From: Sophora flavescens
Lineage: Eukaryota; Streptophyta; Magnoliopsida; Fabales; Fabaceae
Assembly (NCBI GenBank): GCA_030762895.1
Contig: JAUPTC010000042.1
Location: 124,001-188,000, forward strand
Reading direction: 5' to 3'
Length of the DNA: 64,000 nucleotides
This document shows, piece after piece, positions 11,441 through 22,576 of this stretch (position 1 is the first letter of the stretch; every line of letters begins with the position of its first letter). Made by a program: the position numbers and the translations under genes. The notes beneath the pieces are model-generated. The model did not search any database. It was not told where the DNA came from and saw only the letters and a program-made list of their open reading frames with translations.

Positions 11441-12465
11441 TGGACCAAGGCATCAGATACAGAGAACACACATTAGGAATCAACACATTAGGGGCTACTA
11501 CTCTAGGCTTAGATCTCTCTTCTCCTCTTCTCTTCTCTTCTCTGATTTTTGTATTTTCATGCTATTTGTAATCATGCTTGTCATCTCCATGGCAAGGCGT
11601 GAGTAGTAGCATAGTTTCTAGGGATTAGGGCTCTGCCCGAGGTTTGTAAATGATGTTAATTTGATGTTAAAACCATTGTTGATTTCATAATTGTTTTAGA
11701 TCTGATTTCTAGTGTGTTAATCACTGATAAATTTCGGCAACCGTTTATTTGCGTGACATGGACGTTCTAAGGAGGAACCTAGCGGTGAACTTAGGATTTC
11801 TAGGGTGTTTCACACGTAAAGCCCGGCAGCCACTGGTTTGTGAGATGTGAATGATCCAAGGAGGAACCTAGCGGTGAACTTAGGTTGTTTGCATGACCGA
11901 GACATTTCAAGGAGGAACCTAGCGGTGAACTTGGGTGTCGGACCTATAGAAGTCAGACTTGGGACTGAAATCACGAGAGTTAGAAGCCGTCCCTCGAGGA
12001 GCAACGAGTTGTCAAGGAACGCAAAGGGTCCAATCTGGGATCGACTACCACGAGAGTAGGGGTCGGGTCAATTGGGCACGGCTTTTGTAACCCGAGAGGG
12101 AGCTTAAGCTATCAGAGGATAAACTCGCCTTCAAGGCAATTTCGGTAATCAACAAAGGTAAATCTGTTAGCAACATAAACAGCCTCAAAGGTAACCCAAA
12201 TCCCTAGGAACCCGTTTTAGATAAAAACCCCATAAACAATTGTTTTCTGTTTTAATTGTTCTCTGCTCATCTATCTTTCAATTCAAAAACCAATTTCAAA
12301 ACCCTCTCTAAAAAGTCCAGAACTTAATCGATTCGAAATTCATTGTGATTCGGGAACACAGTCTCTGTGGGTTCGATATCTTTTATTACTTGACGGCAGT
12401 CCGGTACACTTGCCGGATTCGCATGAGCGTCGTCGCACGTCGACCTACGCCATACATCAAGTTTT

Positions 12466-12483
12466 TGGCGCCGTTGCCGGGGA
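12466..12483 (+). other. Primer binding site, tRNA-Asp type
   Basis: TGGCGCCGTTGCCGGGGA lies six bases after the LTR end. It is the primer site characteristic of Athila elements, complementary to the 3' end of tRNA-Asp. It fixes both the LTR end and the lineage. Confidence 0.92.
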
Positions 12484-12780
12484 TTGTGCCTTTTCGAATC
12501 TCAATTCAAATTTTGAATTGATTTTTCTGGACCTTTTCTTTTCTTTTTGTTTGATTTTTATTTCTGAAATTTAAAAAAATCAAAAAAAACAAAAAAAAAA
12601 TCAAAAAAAAAAAATCAAAAACATTCTTTTCCTTCTATTGTATCCATCTCTCTGTGTGTTATATGCAAATATCTCTAAGTCTTGGGAGCCTTAGTGAGAT
12701 TGATCCGGAGATCGAGAGGACCTTCCACGAGGGCGTGAAGACTACAAAGATAGGGAGAAAGGTTGAGTCTCGTTCCACTC
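12484..12780 (+). other. Athila-like 5' leader, no gene
   Basis: Noncoding leader between primer site and gag start. It contains long A-rich stretches with interspersed C (near 12570-12625). I see no other feature. Confidence 0.7.
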
Positions 12781-14246
12781 ATGGCGAATCAACCGGATAC
12801 AAAGCCTTTGAAGGACTACGCAGCCCCAAATGCGAGAGGCTTGCGAACTGGGATAGCAAGGCCAGAGATTGAGGCGGAAAACTATACCATACCGCCCATG
12901 CTAATCAACATGATTAGGCAACATCAATTCGGAGGATTGCCTTCGGAGGACCAACCGATCACATAGAGACATTTTTAGAGTTCACCGTGCAATCCGGATT
13001 CATGGAGCCTCGGTCGATGTTGTGCGTTTGAGATTGTTCCCCTCATCTCTCCTTTGGAAAGGCGAAGGCCTGGCTTAAGCAAATCCCCGCTAACACTTTG
13101 ACCACTTGGGACCAATTGGAGCGGGCGTTCTTGGAGAAATTCTTCCCTCCATCCAAGGCGGCCTACATAAGGACCCGGATCACCGGCTTCTTCCGAGAAA
13201 GGCGGAGAATCGTGCTCGGAAGCTTGGGATCGATACAAGGGACTGCTGAGTCGTGCCCACATCACGGACTCGAGAGGTGGTTAATAGTGCATACCTTCTA
13301 TAGCAGTTGGACTACTCTTGAAGGTGTCACTAGATTCTGCGGCCGGTGGAGCGTTTATGAATAGGCCTCTCTTTGAGGCATTCAACATCATCGAGAATGT
13401 CGCCACCAACTACCACCAATGGGGATCAGAAAGAGGTAATAACTAGAACAAGATTTCGGGGGTAAGTTTGAGGTAAATAGCACAGATCTTATTATGTCAA
13501 AGATAGACTCACTTAATAAGCGTTTTGATCGGGTGGAAAGAGCTAATGTGAGTGCATTAGGTGCTACTAACCTTGTTTGTGAGATTTGTGGAATGCGGGG
13601 ACATGACATGATGGGATGCCCACATGGATCCGTGCGCCGGGTGAACAAGTGAACTCTTGTAACAACTACTATGATACTGAACCGAAGCTGCCCAACTATG
13701 CTCCCCCAAATCCCTACAACCAAAGAAGGAACAACCCTTACCTCTCCTACGGCAACTACAGCAACACGCTCGACCATGAGTTCCAAGAAGGTCAAGGTAA
13801 TAAGAGAACCACAGGGGTACCCTCGGTACAAAGATCTAAACTCGAGACTTTATTTGAAAGTTTTGTCGAAACTCGGACAAAGCAGAATGAGGAGTTTAGA
13901 CAACAAGGAAGAGCAGTGAGTGAGGCAATAAAGGATCTAGCATCTAAGGTAGAAAACTTAGCAACTCATAACAAGATGCTAGAAACCCATATTGCCCAAC
14001 AAGCCAGCACGTACTCGAGACCTAAGGGTGCATTCACTAGGGCAACCGAAGCAAATCCCAATGAGCATTGCAATGTCATACACTTGAGGGATGATAAGCT
14101 TGGGGTGGGGGTAGCTGAAATGGACGTGGAGCCGGAGGAGGACACGAATGAAAAAGAAGAGCCGAGGCAGAAATATGTCCCTCCACCACCGTACCAACCC
14201 CCGATACCTTTCCCACGAGAGGTTGGTCGGGGAAAAAGCAAGTAGA
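12781..14246 (+). pseudogene. gag: Athila-like gag, frameshifted
   Basis: ATG at 12781 opens MANQPDTKPLKDYAAPNARG, then ENYTIPPMLINMIRQHQFGG, a typical Athila gag start. It stops near 12964 and continues in other frames through the capsid motif AWLKQIPANTLTTWDQLERA at 13068-13130 and FLEKFFPPSKAA. An intact CCHC knuckle (CEICGMRGHDMMGC) lies near 13579-13620. The last part is open at 13616-14245 and includes the coiled segment FESFVETRTKQNEEFRQQGR and the proline-rich YVPPPPYQPPIPFP that normally precedes the protease. At least three breaks are visible. The product would be the structural particle protein. Confidence 0.88.
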
Positions 14247-14259
14247 TGTAGAGACTAAA

Positions 14260-14640
14260 ATGCCTACTAAACTGAAAGACCCAGGTAGTTTCTCCATCGC
14301 TTGCTCGATTGAACAAGTGCAAATTGACCAAGCCTTATATGACCTAGGGGCTAGTGCGAGCTTGATGTCCCTCACTATCATGGAAAGGTTGGGAAGCAAA
14401 GAGTTGAGACCATTCAAATTCCCCTTACAAATTGCGGATGGCTCAACTAGGACTCCTCTAGGCATACTAGAGAATGTTCCTGTAAAGGTAGGGAAAATTC
14501 TCATCCCTACAGGCTTCACTGGTATTGGACATGAAAGGGAATTCTAAATTCCCCATCATTTTAGGAAGGCCATTCTTGGCAACCATTTGGAGCATTAATA
14601 GGCGTAAGGAATGGCAAACTCTCTCTAAATGTAGAGGAAG
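14260..14640 (+). pseudogene. Athila-like aspartic protease
   Basis: The frame 14260-14547 reads FSIACSIEQVQIDQALYDLG, then ASASLMSLTIMERLG. The active-site box is DLGAS, as is usual in Athila proteases, rather than DTG/DSG. A frame change near 14540 separates it from the second conserved block (PIILGRPFLATI near 14555-14585). Nothing resembling RT follows. Confidence 0.8.
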
Positions 14641-15050
14641 GTAGGGTAAATTTTCAGTTGATTAACTCTTGTAACAACCCTCCTTTTGAGAGCCATGTGT
14701 GCGGAATTGATGTAACGTCTCCGGTAGAGAAAGAACTTAGCATGGAAGCAACCCCAAAGATATGCATGGTTGGAGATGCACCCGGTGGTGAAGTTGGAAT
14801 TGCTGTCCATGCAGAAACAATACTTCCGTCGGAAGGAAGGAAGGCTAGGAAGCTCAGAGAAAAGAGCAAAGCGGGCGTTCCTGGCCGTATGAGCGAAGCG
14901 ACTATTTGAAGGAGCTCCATGGAAAAGAAGTGTTCCTGCACTTCTACGCCTAAGCCGACCCGGTTGACTTGAGGAAGTATGGTCAAGCTTAAGACCATAA
15001 ATAAGCGCTTCTTGGGAGGCAACCCAAGTTTTCTTTCCCTTTTTCCTTTT
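14641..15050 (+). other. Short open segment after protease, unassigned
   Basis: 14658-14909 is open (83 codons, including a lysine/arginine-rich end) and is followed by KELHGKEVFLHFYA with stops. It occupies the place of the pre-RT linker. I recognise no domain. It is probably a remnant of the polyprotein. Confidence 0.4.
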
Positions 15051-16797
15051 GTTTTTGATTTAACCTCTTGAATAATTTGAGAAGATCAAGAGGCAAAAAT
15101 ATCATTAATAAGTTTGTCTAGTGTTTTCGGGTTGAGAAAGAGAAGAAGAGCATAAAAAAATAAAGTCGAGAGGCCATCACGCCCTGGCGTGGCGAGTGGT
15201 CACGGCCGTGATAAACTAAACAAAAGCACATAAAGGATCACGGCCTGGCCGTGACAACCATCACGGGCGTGATGAGTAGGATGCCAAGGTCGAGAGAGCA
15301 TCACGGCCTGGCCGTGATGTATATCACCGGCAAGTGACGGGGGCAACTCACTGAGGACGAGAATTGATCACGGCCTAGCCGTGATGAGCCCTCACGGCCA
15401 GTGAGGAAATTTCTACCCAAGTTTTGACTGGAATGTGAAGCCAACACCCTCTACAGGCTCGGTAAGTTGTTCCATTTTTCTCCTCTCTCCGACTTGATTA
15501 TTTACATTGGAGACAATGTAAGTAATCAAGCTTGAGAGATAGGGGTATTTATTTTTGCATTTGCATTGTTGCATTCATATTGCATTCTCATAGGCATAGA
15601 TTGGTATGATCACATTCTCTAGATTGCCCCTCACTTAGAACATGCATCCGATTGTGAGAACTTGGAGCCAAATGTATTGAGATAGTGAATTTTGAACCCA
15701 ATTTTTCATTATTCTTGTGATATGGCTAAAAATAAAAAATTCTTGAGATAGTCATTTGATAGTTGATAATTAGCATGTGGTTCCTTAAACTTGTGTACCT
15801 CACTGATTTTTGAACTACTAAATGTAAGATTTTGAGCCAATAGGGGTATTCACTAAATCTACCCCATTTCTTGTGATAGAGTGATTTAATTCCTCATGGA
15901 CTGTATTTTCTAGAACTTGACTTGAAACCATTTCAAAACTTAAAAATTTCTGAAAACATTTTTGGAAATGATTGAGGCACTAGGTATTTTTCTGGCCTCC
16001 CGAGCTTTGAATGATAAATGCTACCCCTTAGTTGCCCAATTTTGAGCCTAAAAGAAAAAAAAAACTTTTCTTGGTACCATGAATTAATTTGATAAATAAT
16101 GCTTGGTATGGCACCTTTTAAAGTATTACAAAAGGGCAAAATGGTAGTTGGAAAAAGTATGGGAAGAAAAAGTTAGAAAGTAATTTCTCTTGAGCTATAA
16201 ATCTCCCCTTCTCCAAACAAATAAAAATGAAATAAACACAAAGAAAAAAAAATGGAGAAGGGGATGACGAAGAAAGTGAGAAATGAAAAAAAAAAGAAAA
16301 AAAAGAAGAAAGGTGGAAAAAGTAAACCAAAGCCCAAAAAGGGGGTATTTTAGAAGGTGTCATGCTTTGTAATGTTTGATAATCTGTCTAGCCTTCTTGA
16401 AATTCCCTTTCCTTGATTTTCCCACCTTACAATAAATCCCATGGCCACATTACAACCAAAGGAAAAGACCTCTTGATTCTTAAGTGTTTTCATAAATAAA
16501 GTAGAGATTTGGTTAATAGTCAAGCCTATGGTAAAATACTTTCCTTGAGGAAATGGAGTGAATTGTCATAAACCCTAAAACACTTGAGTGAGGTGAGATG
16601 AGTGCCCAAATCAGTGAGGATACGAACTTGAAGAGCCTAAGCTTCTAATTAGACTTGAACTTGATTATCTCTTGAGTGCTTATTAAAAATGCCTATTACT
16701 TGGATTAGCTTCTAGGGTTTTTGGTTCACTTATCCATGCTTTGATTGATTTATATCTTATTGACTGAGTAATTGCTTGTGGACAAGCTAAGTTTTTA
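15051..16797 (+). other. Noncoding internal region of Athila-like element
   Basis: About 1.75 kb without coding signals. 15175-15410 carries a second group of ATCACGGCCTGGCCGTGAT-type palindromes like those in the LTR. The rest is AT-rich with A/G-rich runs near 16230-16320. RT, RNase H, integrase and any envelope-like frame are absent. Confidence 0.8.
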
Positions 16798-16810
16798 GCT
16801 TGGGGTGATT
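16798..16810 (+). other. Probable polypurine tract of Athila-like element
   Basis: GCTTGGGGTGATT directly precedes the 3' LTR start TGATGAGTG. It is purine-rich but interrupted by T, so the call rests mainly on position. Confidence 0.55.
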
Positions 16811-18433
16811 TGATGAGTGTGATTCCACCTCATCTTTGTCTTTCATTTTGCATGCATTTTCATGTAGTTTAGGCATATTTTTATTAGATTTTAGGTTAAT
16901 TTTCCTTTGGAGCGGGTAAGGCGGTTTTCGTGTGTTGTTTTGCAGATATAAAGGGTAAATTGCTCAAGATCAACCATGATGAAGTTTGGATGAAGATGGA
17001 GCTTTAAAGCTGAAGAAAATGAGCCAAAGCAGAGCCCATCACGGCCTAGCCGTGATGCCCATCACCGGCCATGATCGAGCAAAGCTGAAAAAGAAGAAAG
17101 GCTGAAGTCAGAGTCTGTCACGGCCTGGCCGTGATAGCCATCACGGCCGTGACCCAAAACCACCACAAGTCAGAGCACATCACGGCCTAGCCGTGAAATT
17201 CATCACGGGCCATGAAGCTGAGGACTCGCGTCGCGAGTCATATCTCGCGTCGCGAGAATTTGAATTTTACAAGCAGACCGGAGGCGGAGGACCGTCCCGG
17301 CCTGGCCGTGATGGCCATCACGGCCGTGACGCGCATTACTTGGACCTGAAGAAACCGAAATAGATCAGATTTTGAGTTGGTTTGGGACTCTAACTTCCCC
17401 ATTTCTATAAATATGGACCAAGGTATCAGATACAGAGAACACACATTAGGAATCAACACATTAGGGGCTACTACTCTAGGCTTAGATCTCTCTTCTCCTC
17501 TTCTCTTCTCTTCTCTGATTTTTGTATTTTCATGCTATTTGTAATCATGCTTGTCATCTCCATGGCAAGGCGTGAGTAGTAGCATAGTTTCTAGGGATTA
17601 GGGCTCTGCCCGAGGTTTGTAAATGATGTTAATTTGATGTTAAAACCATTGTTGATTTCATAATTGTTTTAGATCTGATTTCTAGTGTGTTAATCACTCA
17701 TAAATTTCGGCAACCGTTTATTTGCGTGACATGGACGTTCTAAGGAGGAACCTAGCGGTGAACTTAGGATTTCTAGGGTGTTTCACACGTAAAGCCCCGG
17801 CACCCTTTGGTTTGTGAGATGTGAATGATCCAAGGAGGAACCTAGCGGTGAACTTAGGTTGTTTGCATGGCCAGAGACATTTCAAGGAGGAACCTAGCGG
17901 TGAACTTGAGTGTCGGACCTATAGAAGTCAGACTTGGGACTGAAATCCACGAGAGTTATAAGCCGTCCCTCGAGGAGCAGCGAGTTGTCAAGGAGGCATA
18001 AAGGGTCCAATCTGGGATCGACTACCACGAGTAGGGGTCGGGTCAATTGGGCACGGCTTTTGTAACCAGAGAGGAGCTTAAGCTATCAGAGGATAAACTC
18101 GCCTTCAAGGCAATTTCGGTAATCAACAAAGGTAAATCTGTTAGCAACATAAACAGCCTCAAAGGTAACCCAAATCCCTAGGAACCCGTTTTAGATAAAA
18201 ACCCCATAAACAATTGTTTTCTGTTTTAATTGTTCTCTGCTCATCTATCTTTCAATTCAAAAACCAATTTCAAAACCCTCTCTAAAAAGTCCAGAACTTA
18301 ATCGATTCGAAATTCATTGTGATTCGGGAACACAGTCTCTGTGGGTTCGATATCTTTTATTACTTGACGGCAGTCCGGTACACTTGCCGGATTCGCACGA
18401 GCGTCGTCGCACGTCGACCTATGCCATACATCA
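16811..18433 (+). repeat. Athila-like 3' LTR
   Basis: 1623 bp, the partner of 10841-12459, with scattered substitutions and small indels. The palindrome cluster is at 17035-17330 and the TATAAATA box at 17406-17413. It ends CCATACATCA followed by the CCCGC target duplication at 18434-18438. Confidence 0.95.
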
Positions 18434-18508
18434 CCCGCCTTCGGTGTTTTGGCGACCCCGGCTTTCCGGAGTCATGCTCTGGGTCGGCCGATAAAGTTGT
18501 TGGGAAAA

Positions 18509-18628
18509 AGAGGTGCAACACGAGAACTTCCCAGGAGGTCACCCATCCTAGTACTACTCTCGCCCACGCACGCTTAAATGCGGAGTTCTGATGGGATCCG
18601 GTGTATTAGTGCTGGTATGGCCCTTTGT
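18509..18628 (-). rRNA. 5S rRNA gene copy M2
   Basis: Minus-strand 120-nt 5S sequence ending in GTTGCACCTC and a T5 terminator. The internal C box reads GGTGACCTCCTGGGAAGTTC, with T for C in the usual CCCGGG and an extra C-to-T change. The 5' end reads AAAGGGCCATACC instead of GGTGCGGTCATACC, so the first bases have drifted. Possibly inactive. Confidence 0.88.
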
Positions 18629-19176
18629 TAGTCTACGCGCGATCAAATCCATTATACGCTTACTTACCGCGACGTGCCGAGCTTCCGTTTCCCCTCGGGT
18701 TCCGGTCGGGTTCCGGATGGGGCTTCTGAGACATCAGGGACATGCCTGTAATTATCAGATTTGTTTTCACGTGCTCCGAATGACCTGAATTTTGGCAGGG
18801 TGGTAGGAAAAAATCCAAGGAACGAGGCCTATTGGTCCGTTGGACCCATGGGCACCTCTCGATTCTGGCCAAACGGCACCATCTCGGCCACATTTCCTAT
18901 TTTCGAAGTATTTTTCTGCATCATAATTACCAGGACGGGTGCGGCTTTCTAACAGTCGTGGTCCCATAATTTTTAAAATTCATTTGACACTGTTTCCAAC
19001 TTTTCCGGTGGGTCTTTATGCTGGGTTTTCACGTTTCCGCGGTCCGGAGGGTTCCGCACCGTCGATCGGCGGGGGCACTCGTTTGAGGCCGTTTACGGTC
19101 TCCCGCCTTCGGTGTTTTGGCGACCTCGGCTTTCCGAAGACATGCTCTGGGTCGGCCGATAAAGTTGTTGGGAAAA

Positions 19177-19297
19177 AGAGGTACAATAAGAGGACTTCCC
19201 AGGAGGTCACCCATCCTAGTATTACTCTCACCTAAGCTCGCTTTAACTGCGGAGTTCTGATGGGATCCGGTGCATTAGTGCTGGTATGACCGCACCT
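19177..19297 (-). rRNA. 5S rRNA gene copy M3
   Basis: Minus-strand 5S. The upstream side has TATAAAGG about 30 bp before the start, the plant 5S promoter arrangement. The gene has changes in the A-box region (AAGCGAGCTTAGG instead of AAGCGTGCTTGGG, one extra base) and CTTATTGTACC at the 3' end. Likely a diverged copy. Confidence 0.88.
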
Positions 19298-19854
19298 GTT
19301 AGTCAACGCGCGATCAAATCCTTTATACACTTACTTACCGCGACGTGCCGAGCTTCCGCTACCCCTCGGGTTCCGGTCAGGATCCGCTTCCGAATGGGGC
19401 TTCCGAGACATCAGGGACATGTCGGTAATTACCAGATTTGTTTTGACGTGCTCCGAATGACCTGAATTTTTGGCGGGGTGGTAGGAAAAAATCCAAGGAG
19501 GCGAGGCCTATTGGTCCGTTGGACCCATGGGCACCTCCGATTCTGGTCAAGCGGCGCCGTCTCGGCCACCTTTCCTATTTTAGACTTATTTTCTCTGCAT
19601 CATAATTTGCAGGACGGGTGCGGCTTTCGGCGATCGTGGTCCCATATTTTTTAAAATTCATTTGACACTGTTTCCAACTTTTCCGGTGGGTCTTTATGCT
19701 GAGGTTTCGCGTTTCCGAGGTCCGAAGGGCTCCGCACCGTCGATCGGCGGGGGCACTCGTTTGAGGCCGTTTATGGTCTCCCGCCTTCGGCGTTTTGGCG
19801 ACCTCGGCTTTCCGGATCCGTGCTCTGGGTCGGCCGATAAAGTTGTTGGGAAAA

Positions 19855-19974
19855 AGAGGTGCAACACGAGGACTTCCCAGAAGGTCAACCATCCTAGTAC
19901 TACTCTCGCCCAAGCACGCTTAAATGCGGAGTTCTGATGGGATCTGGTGCATTAGTGCTGGTATGAGCGCACCT
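19855..19974 (-). rRNA. 5S rRNA gene copy M4
   Basis: Exactly 120 nt on the minus strand, starting AGGTGCGCTCATACCAGC and ending GTTGCACCTCT before TTTTCCC. The A-box region is regular. Its upstream TATA-like element is changed to GTATCAAGG. Near-complete gene, activity uncertain. Confidence 0.9.
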
Positions 19975-20540
19975 GTTAGTCTACGCGCGATCAAATCCTT
20001 GATACGCTTACTTACCGCGACGTGCCGAGCTTCCGTTACCCCTCAGGTTCCTGTCAGGCTTCGCTTCCGGATGGGGCTTCCGAGACATCAGGGACATGCC
20101 GGTAATTACCAGATTTATTTTCACGTGCTCCGAATGACCTGAATTTTGGCAGGGTGGCGGGAAAAAATCCAAGGAACGAGGCCCATGGTCCGTTGGACCG
20201 ATGGGCACCACCCGATTCTGGCCAAACAGCGTCGTCTCGGCCACTTTTCCTATTTTCGAAGTATTTTCTCTGCATCATAATTACCAGGACGGGTGCGACT
20301 TTCTGACAATCGTGGTCCCATATTTTTTAAAATTCATTTGACACTGTTTCCATCTTTTCCGGCATCTTCCGGTGGGTCTTTATGCTGGGGTTTGGCATTT
20401 CCACGGTCCAGAGGGCCCCGCACCGCCGATCGGCGGGGGCACTCGTTTGAGGCCGTTTACGGTCTACCGCCTTCGGTGTTTTGGCGACCTCGGCTTTCCA
20501 GAGCCATGCTCTGGGTCGGCCGATAAAGTTGTTGGGAAAA

Positions 20541-20660
20541 AGAGGTGCAACACGAGGACTTCCCAGGAGGTCACCCATCCTAGTACTACTCTCGCCCAAG
20601 CACGCTTAAATGCGGAGTTCTGATGGGATCCGGTGCATTAGTGTTGGTATGACCGCTTTG
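20541..20660 (-). rRNA. 5S rRNA gene copy M5
   Basis: A 120-nt 5S on the minus strand with regular middle and 3' parts. The 5' end has drifted (CAAAGCGGTCATACCAACAC). The upstream side has TATAAAGG. A T5 tract follows the 3' end. Confidence 0.88.
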
Positions 20661-21026
20661 TTAGTCTGCGCGATCAAATCCTTTATACGTTTACTTACCG
20701 CGATGTGTGCCGAAGCCATTACCCCTCGTGTTCGGTCAGGCTCCGCTTAGGATAGGGCTTCCGAGACATCAGGGACATGCCGGTAATTACCAGATTTGTT
20801 TTCACGTGCTCCGAATGACCTGAATTTTGGCAAGGTGGTAGGAAAAAATCCAAGGAACGAGGCCTATTGGTCCGTTGGACCGATGTGCACCTCCCGATTC
20901 TGGTCAAACGGCGCCGTTTCGGCCACCTTTCCTATTTTCGAAGTATTTTCTCTGCATCATAATTACCGGGGCGGGTGCGGCTTTACGGCGATCGTGGTCC
21001 CATATTTTTAAAATTTATTTGACATT

Positions 21027-21526
21027 NNNNNNNNNNNNNNNNNNNNNNNNNNNNNNNNNNNNNNNNNNNNNNNNNNNNNNNNNNNNNNNNNNNNNNNNNN
21101 NNNNNNNNNNNNNNNNNNNNNNNNNNNNNNNNNNNNNNNNNNNNNNNNNNNNNNNNNNNNNNNNNNNNNNNNNNNNNNNNNNNNNNNNNNNNNNNNNNNN
21201 NNNNNNNNNNNNNNNNNNNNNNNNNNNNNNNNNNNNNNNNNNNNNNNNNNNNNNNNNNNNNNNNNNNNNNNNNNNNNNNNNNNNNNNNNNNNNNNNNNNN
21301 NNNNNNNNNNNNNNNNNNNNNNNNNNNNNNNNNNNNNNNNNNNNNNNNNNNNNNNNNNNNNNNNNNNNNNNNNNNNNNNNNNNNNNNNNNNNNNNNNNNN
21401 NNNNNNNNNNNNNNNNNNNNNNNNNNNNNNNNNNNNNNNNNNNNNNNNNNNNNNNNNNNNNNNNNNNNNNNNNNNNNNNNNNNNNNNNNNNNNNNNNNNN
21501 NNNNNNNNNNNNNNNNNNNNNNNNNN
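21027..21526. other. Assembly gap (500 N)
   Basis: Exactly 500 N between 5S spacer DNA and the C-terminal tail of a CRM-like element. The junction between these two repeat families is not observed. Confidence 0.99.
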
Positions 21527-21843
21527 GTTTGAATTAACACTTGTTGGGCTTTCTTGGTTGTAACATTTGTAATTGGCCCACCAAGTCCTTGATAAGCTTC
21601 TTGAACCATACTCCAAATTGGGCTCATATCATTCCCTCCTTCTTTGAGTGAATTCGTCCTCGAATTGTAGTCTTCATCAACAAAATTAGTCATTTTGGGT
21701 GCATCCAGAGTGTTCTTCACAATGACATTGCTATAGGGTGCTTCCTTTGGAATGAAATTACCAAATTTCTGCAAAAAAGTTACAACACCACTAGACAAAG
21801 AAAGATCCTTAGAAGCATTAGCAATTAAATAAAAATTGTGCAA
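21527..21843 (-). pseudogene. Pre-RT linker fused to pol C-terminal tail
   Basis: The frame reads FYLIANASKDLSLSSGVVTF, LQKFGNFIPKEAPYSNVIV, then DYNSRTNSLKEGGNDMS and GLGGPITNVTTKKAQQVLIQ. The first part matches the region just before RT in the autonomous copy (61700-61850), the second the end of integrase (59000-59150). The join skips RT to integrase in frame. It is shifted by one frame from the protease frame near 21840. Confidence 0.8.
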
Positions 21844-22576
21844 TAAAAAATGAATTGGGGTTGCCTTGAAATTAAAGCCTCCTTCTCTTCACTTTTTGTT
21901 GCCAAACAACTCTCTTTCTTTTCACTAATTTTCACAATATTTTCCTCATTATTTTTCTCTTGATCACTCTTTTTTTCAATTGTTTTCTCACCTTTTTCTT
22001 CAATATTTTTCTCACTCTCTTTTGCAATCCTTTTTTCACTCTCCTTTTCTTTCTTTTTCTCACTCTCCTTTTCTTTTCTCTCTTGCTCTGTTTTTTCTCT
22101 CATTCTTATTTGATCCTCACTAACTTGCTTTGGAGATAAAGGAGAAAGAATGACCTTTCGGTCTTGATGCATGAAGGTGAACTTATTTGAGAACCCATCA
22201 TGGATGACCTTTTTGTCATATTGCCAAGGCCTTCCCAACAACATATGGCTTGCCTCCATAGGCACCACATCACAAAGTACACAATCTTCATACTTTCCAA
22301 TTGAGAATGGGACCTCTACTTGTTTGTTCACCACCGTTTCCCCAACCTCACTTAGCCATTGAAGCCTATATGGCCTTGGATGTGCCTTAGTAACAAGATT
22401 CAATTTGGACACCAATCTAGTGCTTACAACATTGGCACAACTCCCACCATCAATGATTAGAGAACATACCTTTCCTTGAATTAGACATCTAGAATGAAAG
22501 ATATTCTCCCTTTGGCTTGCTTCATGATCCTTGACTTGACTTCCCAAAAGCCTTCTTACCATGAATAAGTCTCCCT
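21825..22576 (-). pseudogene. CRM-like aspartic protease with K/E-rich linker
   Basis: [20 protein letters not shown] leads to the protease core [22 protein letters not shown] replaces the usual DTG/DSG, as is typical of CRM chromoviruses. The second block is [18 protein letters not shown]. After [12 protein letters not shown] comes about 80 residues of almost pure lysine, glutamate and serine (KEKESEKK-type repeats), the linker between protease and RT. A one- or two-base shift near 22570 separates it from gag. Confidence 0.87.

Larger units (their letters stand above)
10841..12459 (+). repeat. Athila-like 5' LTR
   Basis: 1619 bp, beginning TGATGAGTGTG and ending CCATACATCA. U3 holds a dense group of short palindromes (11065-11360) followed by a TATA box at 11433-11440. 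Downstream, a 27-bp block containing AGGAGGAACCTAGCGGTGAA occurs three times (near 11770, 11848 and 11908). Confidence 0.95.
10841..18433 (+). mobile_element. Non-autonomous Athila-like LTR retrotransposon in 5S spacer
   Basis: A full element of 7593 bp: 5' LTR 10841-12459, internal region 12460-16810, 3' LTR 16811-18433. It has TG...CA ends, a tRNA-Asp-type primer site and CCCGC target duplications at 10836-10840 and 18434-18438. The internal region holds an Athila-type gag and protease with frame breaks, then about 2 kb of noncoding DNA where RT, RNase H and integrase would be expected. It must have moved with enzymes from another element. It inserted 336 bp from the copia insertion, in the same 5S spacer. 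Confidence 0.95.
18434..21026 (-). repeat. 5S rDNA tandem array, minus orientation
   Basis: Four 5S genes (starts of the matched block at 18509, 19177, 19855, 20541) with spacings of 668, 678 and 686 bp. Spacers share a GC-rich half (GGGGGCACTCGTTTGAGGCC, GACGGGTGCGGCTTT) and a half upstream of the gene. The first 75 bp complete the unit interrupted by the Athila-like element. The last spacer is cut by the gap at 21027. Confidence 0.96.

Noticed and set aside
18319..20623. Many small open frames in the 5S arrays (also 37598-38512 and 40406-42786)
   Set aside because: They are repeated once per 5S unit and lie in spacer or across the 5S gene itself; no start context or domain supports them.
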